Origin: Rodentolepis nana
Taxonomy: Eukaryota; Platyhelminthes; Cestoda; Cyclophyllidea; Hymenolepididae
DNA: 25,006 nucleotides
Assembly: GCA_900617975.1 (NCBI GenBank)
Contig: UZAE01000372.1
Coordinates: forward strand, 1 to 25,006
Direction: 5' to 3'
The translations under genes and the position numbers were made by a program. Positions 21,398 through 25,006 of this stretch are shown one piece after another. The stretch's first letter is position 1. Each line of letters begins with the position of its first letter. The notes under the pieces are model-generated. The model was not told the origin of the DNA, searched no databases, and saw nothing but the letters and a program-made list of their open reading frames with translations.

Positions 21398-21504
21398 TTA
21401 TTTATTCTTTTTATCTTCTGCTTCCTTTGGCGGTGCAGATGCATGGTTTAGGGGTGGAGCATAGAAAGTGTTTGGATCTTGAGGGTAGTAATATCCAGTG
21501 GTAG
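21398..21504 (-). CDS. WBP2: WBP2-like alternative terminal exon B (no PPxY)
   Basis: Like exon A it has exactly 107 coding nt and the same phase, after a CTTTCCAG acceptor. It completes an Ala codon and encodes ATTGYYYPQDPNTFYAPP, then a tail ending SAPPKEAEDKKNK and TAA. The layout parallels exon A (YYP, a Tyr-Pro block, SAPP-E-EDKK) but the PPPQY of exon A is replaced by YAPPL, so the WW ligand is lost. The AATAAA hexamer overlaps its last codons (21401-21406) and could serve a nearby poly(A) site only if cleavage is downstream of the stop. Confidence 0.82.
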
Positions 21505-24500
21505 CTGGAAAGGAAAAAACCAATACGATAAAATTCATACGCCTGCGACCAGATATGATCTTTGATAAGCATTAAGCGAAATTTAATGAAAGTGAGTATT
21601 TTGTGAAAGTTTTTGCCTGGAAAGTGTTTTTAACATTCAGTTATAGTTTGGCCTAAGGACAGCTTAAAAGGCTTCCAATGTTCGACATTGTCTCATCCAA
21701 ATTATGAAAACTAAAGTTTTCTGCTTCAAAATAAGTGTTTAATAAGAAATTCACTCAATAAACAGCGCACTTTCGTGTGAATCTGATCAAAGTGGATAAA
21801 GGTAGGAGAGTAATTAAAAAGTAATAGACAGACAGTTGGCGAAATTGAAATCTAATTAAAAGTCCAATGAACATTATGCGTTCGCTTGCTACAGTACCCA
21901 GTCGTGGCAAAATAAAACAAAGTGAAGTTTCACCGATATCAATAAAAAACCTCAAAAGGATCAGATCTTAAATCAAAGTTCACGAGGATTAAAATATTAT
22001 ATTTCCTCATCCTTTAGAGTATAAAGTCTTTCCATTTACCGATAGGGACCTAAACCGCATTATTCATGCATGTGTACACAAAAGTCAAAAAAAATCCGAA
22101 TACTCGAATATCCCGAATTTAAACGCAATCCTGAAAAAACACCCAAACCTCTAAAACATCTAAACCATAGGGTCATGAAATCGTATAATTATGGTTAGCG
22201 TGCAATTAACTGAAACACACATTAAAGTTTCTTTTTATCCTCCGGTTCCATTGGTGGTGCAGAAGGTTCAGCAGAATACTGAGGTGGAGGATAATAGCCG
22301 TAGGAAGGGTAGTTATTTCCATAATCGACTGTAGGCAAAAAGAAAAAGTAATGGCTAGTAAATACTACTTATTTGGAGAGCCTAGTTACTTGAGATAACT
22401 ATTGAAAATGGAGCAATTCTAACAGTAATGCAAAGCCCTATTTTGACAAAATCGTGAGTAGATTACTAACAAATTCCAATGCACAACAATACAGCTTTAA
22501 AACCTTACATCACAGGGATATACTCCAGCGTAAAGGAATTAAGAGTTCGTAAAGGGAAGCATTTCCAATTTCATGATATAGTATATAGAATAGTAGAAAT
22601 GAGTCAGAGAATCCGAGCAATCTCATTTTATCTGAACTCCAAACTCATTGAGTTGATGTATTTTACAAACTGAAGTTCCTTTCATTTTACTATCTTACCC
22701 TTTTTAAGGTGAATCAAGGTGATATACTTTCACGAAATTTTATTAATTTGACCATCAGGCGAAAAACAACCTACAGCTAATAAGAAGAAACACTTACCAA
22801 AGATATTCATTTTACTACACTTAAAGGACATCTTTAGAAAAAAAGATCGTAACCTCCTCCAGAATATCTCCGTTTATTTGAATAAACAAATTATAGCCTG
22901 TAATATTCATTCAAATAGAAGACAAGTGGTTAAATAACAACCCTTTCCACACAAAAAAAACAAGTAAAACGACCATCTAAAAGAGTTCATTTCATTTACC
23001 TTGCAACTTTAAAAAACATGGAATTGCTTGGCTAAATTAATGAGGATCACACAGAGAGCAGCTTTAAAACAAGATAAAGTAGAAATGAAAATTCGACGCT
23101 AATTAGAAGCAGAAGCTTAATGGAGAACTATATGCATTAGTTAGATCTAATTGTCAGAAAATCTATTCGTAAACGAAATTTACTGGAATTACACAAGAGT
23201 CTTATCATACACTGCGATTACTACAACAGATTTCACAATATGCACATCCTTACGTAACGAAAATACAAAGAGGTTAAACAGATACGCCTAACCAATTTGT
23301 GTAAATCAAAATAATAACATACCATTTTGAGGATTACTAGGGGGATTTGGAGCATATGACGGGCCTTTTAAGAAGAGAGCAAATATCGGTTTAAAATTTC
23401 AACTTAACTAAAATTTTTTAAAGAAAGCTTATTCTCACCTTGAGGGTAGCCGGTTGAATATGGCATAGCTAAAAATAAATAGAAAATGCTTGAAACACAC
23501 AACAAATCTTCTTTTCTAACTGTAATTTGTTATTGAGTACAAGAACCTACTTAAAATGAAAAAAACGGTTTGAAATCAGAACAATAAATGGACAAGAAGA
23601 CAAACTAATTTCAAAAATATCAACAACTCTATTTCTACCAGGTCACATATAGATAATTAATACTAAATAAAAAATAAAAGCTAACATACAATTAGCTGGT
23701 GGAGCAGGATAAGGCGCGTCTGGAATAAAATGGAAAAAAGGTTAAACAACTAAAGGAGAAACGCTCAAAACAAAATGAGCAAAATATGGGAAATTTAATT
23801 TACAGTTAGGCGCCTGAGCCCCAGAATAAGGCGGCATTGAGTCAGGTGCCATGTAAGGTGGGGGTGTAGATGAAGCGGCATTATAAGGTGGTGGAACCGC
23901 ACCGGGATATGGTGGTGGTGCATTAGTTTGGTACAAGTAATCAGCTAAAAACAAGAGTAAAAATCATTGTGACATAGTTGTTTAAATAACGCTGTTTAAA
24001 ATTAAAATAAGTATATTTACATGGAGGAGGTGAGAATGAAGGATGAGGCTGCATGAATGAATTATAATATGGATCGTTGGCGAATGGCGTATAAGCAGGG
24101 GGTGGGCAAGAGTATATCTCGCAAGCCGGTGGAATAGGCGGCATCTGATAAGTTCGTTGAAGCTTGCTGGCTCGAGTTCCAAGTTCAAGAAGAGCTTTTC
24201 CAAATTCGATGGCTCCACCATGGTTAAAGACCATTTCGAATTGAACTTCGCCTTCCCATTGGCCAGACTCAGATCTAACGAATCCTCCAATGTAATTTGC
24301 TCCAAAAGTTGGTTGCTTAATTTCGACACGTTTCATAAAGACGAAAGGCATGCTAAGTGACTTTATTGCTGGAGTCTTATCCTTAGTAAGGAAAACAACA
24401 CGATGCGATGTGAGGTATGCCGATCCTCCGAGCTTCGCATTAGGCTGTTTAGCCGATCCCATAAGTTTTAGCTTACATCCATCATAGGTAACAAGAAGCC

Positions 24501-24561
24501 TTTCACCGTAGTAAAGTACTACACCAAGTCCATCCTGACTGTGAGCGGTGTTGATAGACAT
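21398..24561 (-). CDS. WBP2: WBP2-like WW-domain-binding protein with GRAM domain, alternative last exons
   Basis: WBP2 is an adaptor whose PPxY motifs bind WW domains of YAP/TAZ and HECT ubiquitin ligases, acting as a transcription coactivator. Minus-strand exons are 24561-24021, 23944-23804, 23719-23690, 23468-23439 and 23364-23323, then one of two terminal exons, 22328-22222 or 21504-21398. The model using the first terminal exon encodes 296 residues (human 261). Residues 1-140 form the GRAM domain: LTSHRVVFLTK, SLSMPFVFMKRVEIKQP, FGANYIGGFV and GGAIEFGKALLELG are classic WBP2 motifs. The Pro/Tyr-rich tail has PPAY in exon 1 and three PPPY motifs in exon 2; the small exons add PYPAPP, MPYSTGYP and SYAPNPP blocks. 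The protein ends EDKKKL or EDKKNK. Every exon junction is phase 1, so internal exons can be skipped without frameshift. The start gives the usual family N-terminus. Confidence 0.9.
22222..22328 (-). CDS. WBP2: WBP2-like alternative terminal exon A (contains PPxY)
   Basis: The coding part is 107 nt after a TGCCTACAG acceptor. It completes a Val codon with the G from the previous exon and encodes 35 residues starting VDYGNNYPSYGYYPPPQYSA and ending APPMEPEDKKKL, then TAA. PPPQY gives a PPxY WW-ligand. No AATAAA lies close downstream on the minus strand, so polyadenylation would use a variant signal. It is a tandem paralogue of exon B at 21398-21504. Confidence 0.85.
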
Positions 24562-24944
24562 GACTTAAAATTAATGACGCAAAAAACGGATCATCAACAA
24601 TACCCGCGCAAACCAATGGTCTAAGTGCATTAGTACGAATTAACGGATATAACATCGTCATATACACAAAAATATCAATATTAATCTTAAAATAAACCCA
24701 TATAAAAATTAAAAAATAAGTAATAAATGACAGAAATCGGCACTTTTTACTCTATCTTTCTCCTTTCCGAGAACGATTCAAAGTAGTTACTTTGATGCAC
24801 ATATTTAGGAAATACTGCAATTGACCATAAGATTTATTTAAGACTCGAAAAATATCAAAAAAGCTTAAATTCGAATCGTTTTGTGAAAAGATATATCAAT
24901 TTATGAGGATTCTAGATTGTAGCTAACCAATAATATTTATATCA
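24562..24944. promoter_or_regulatory. 5' flank of the WBP2-like gene
   Basis: This AT-rich stretch just upstream of the minus-strand start must hold the promoter and 5' UTR. No specific promoter element is recognised. Confidence 0.35.
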
Positions 24945-25006
24945 AATGACAGGCGTTTTGATGATTATCATTAGCCCATTAGTTGACTTCAGGCTTCACA
25001 GAGAGG
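24945..25006 (-). mobile_element. Dispersed retroelement copy 3 (3' end only; runs off the window)
   Basis: The last 60 bases match the reverse complement of about 253-315 (copy 1) at most positions, including CATTAGCC, TTGACTTCAGGCTTCACAGA and the TCAAATGACAGGC end, and also match 19925-19985 in copy 2. The element continues beyond the window. In its inferred sense it lies on the minus strand, with its 3' tail near 24940. Confidence 0.65.

Noticed and set aside
22797..22860. Possible WBP2 micro-exon with a strong GTAAGT donor on the minus strand
   Set aside because: With the phase of the preceding exon every plausible acceptor gives an in-frame stop.
24157..24360. Plus-strand open frame opposite WBP2 exon 1
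   Set aside because: Antisense shadow of the GRAM-domain exon.
1..25006. CRISPR arrays, bacterial operons, rRNA or tRNA genes, viral genes
   Set aside because: None seen; intron-rich genes and animal protein families show that this is a nuclear animal genome segment.

Overview
This is eukaryotic, AT-rich DNA, most likely from a flatworm and probably a tapeworm. The genes are split by many GT-AG introns. Several introns are only 29-47 nt long, a known trait of platyhelminth genomes. One gene pair sits about 110 bp apart with an acceptor-like AG just before the second start codon, as in flatworm trans-spliced operons. The species assignment is inference. The gene models come from reading frames, splice signals, phase agreement and recalled family sequence patterns; no database was searched.

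Layout. 1-330 holds the tail of a dispersed retroelement. 1289-7426 (+) is the C-terminal 897 residues, in 13 exons, of a RIC1 homologue; the N-terminal half lies outside the window. 7427-9058 is AT-rich with nothing identified. 9059-9433 (+) is a small MIC13/QIL1-like gene, followed after 113 bp by 9547-11999 (+), an HDDC2-like HD-domain 5'-nucleotidase; the two look like an operon. 12362-12440 is a long imperfect hairpin. 12793-13538 (-) is a Canopy (CNPY)-family ER protein and 13755-15072 (+) a SERGEF/DelGEF-like RCC1-repeat protein; these diverge from a 216-bp shared promoter region. 15240-15428 is a short fragment resembling DDB1/SF3B3-type propeller proteins. 18054-18422 (-) is an intronless 122-residue ORF with a PP1-docking-like motif and a degenerate KH-like region. 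19306-19606 is a solo LTR with a 4-bp target duplication. 19912-20210 is a non-LTR/SINE-like insertion with a perfect 15-bp target duplication. 21398-24561 (-) is a WBP2-like gene. 24945-25006 begins a third copy of the retroelement.

How the genes relate. RIC1 (Rab6 exchange factor at the Golgi), SERGEF (secretion), CNPY (ER folding and export) and WBP2 (WW-domain adaptor) are mostly membrane-traffic or signalling genes, but their adjacency need not be functional. The most notable structure is the 3' half of the WBP2 gene. Four internal exons (141, 30, 30 and 42 nt) all have the same phase, so they could be skipped without a frameshift. They lead to two duplicated terminal exons, each with exactly 107 coding nt. 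Only one of these two carries a PPxY WW-binding motif. This looks like a splicing switch that tunes the number of WW-binding sites.
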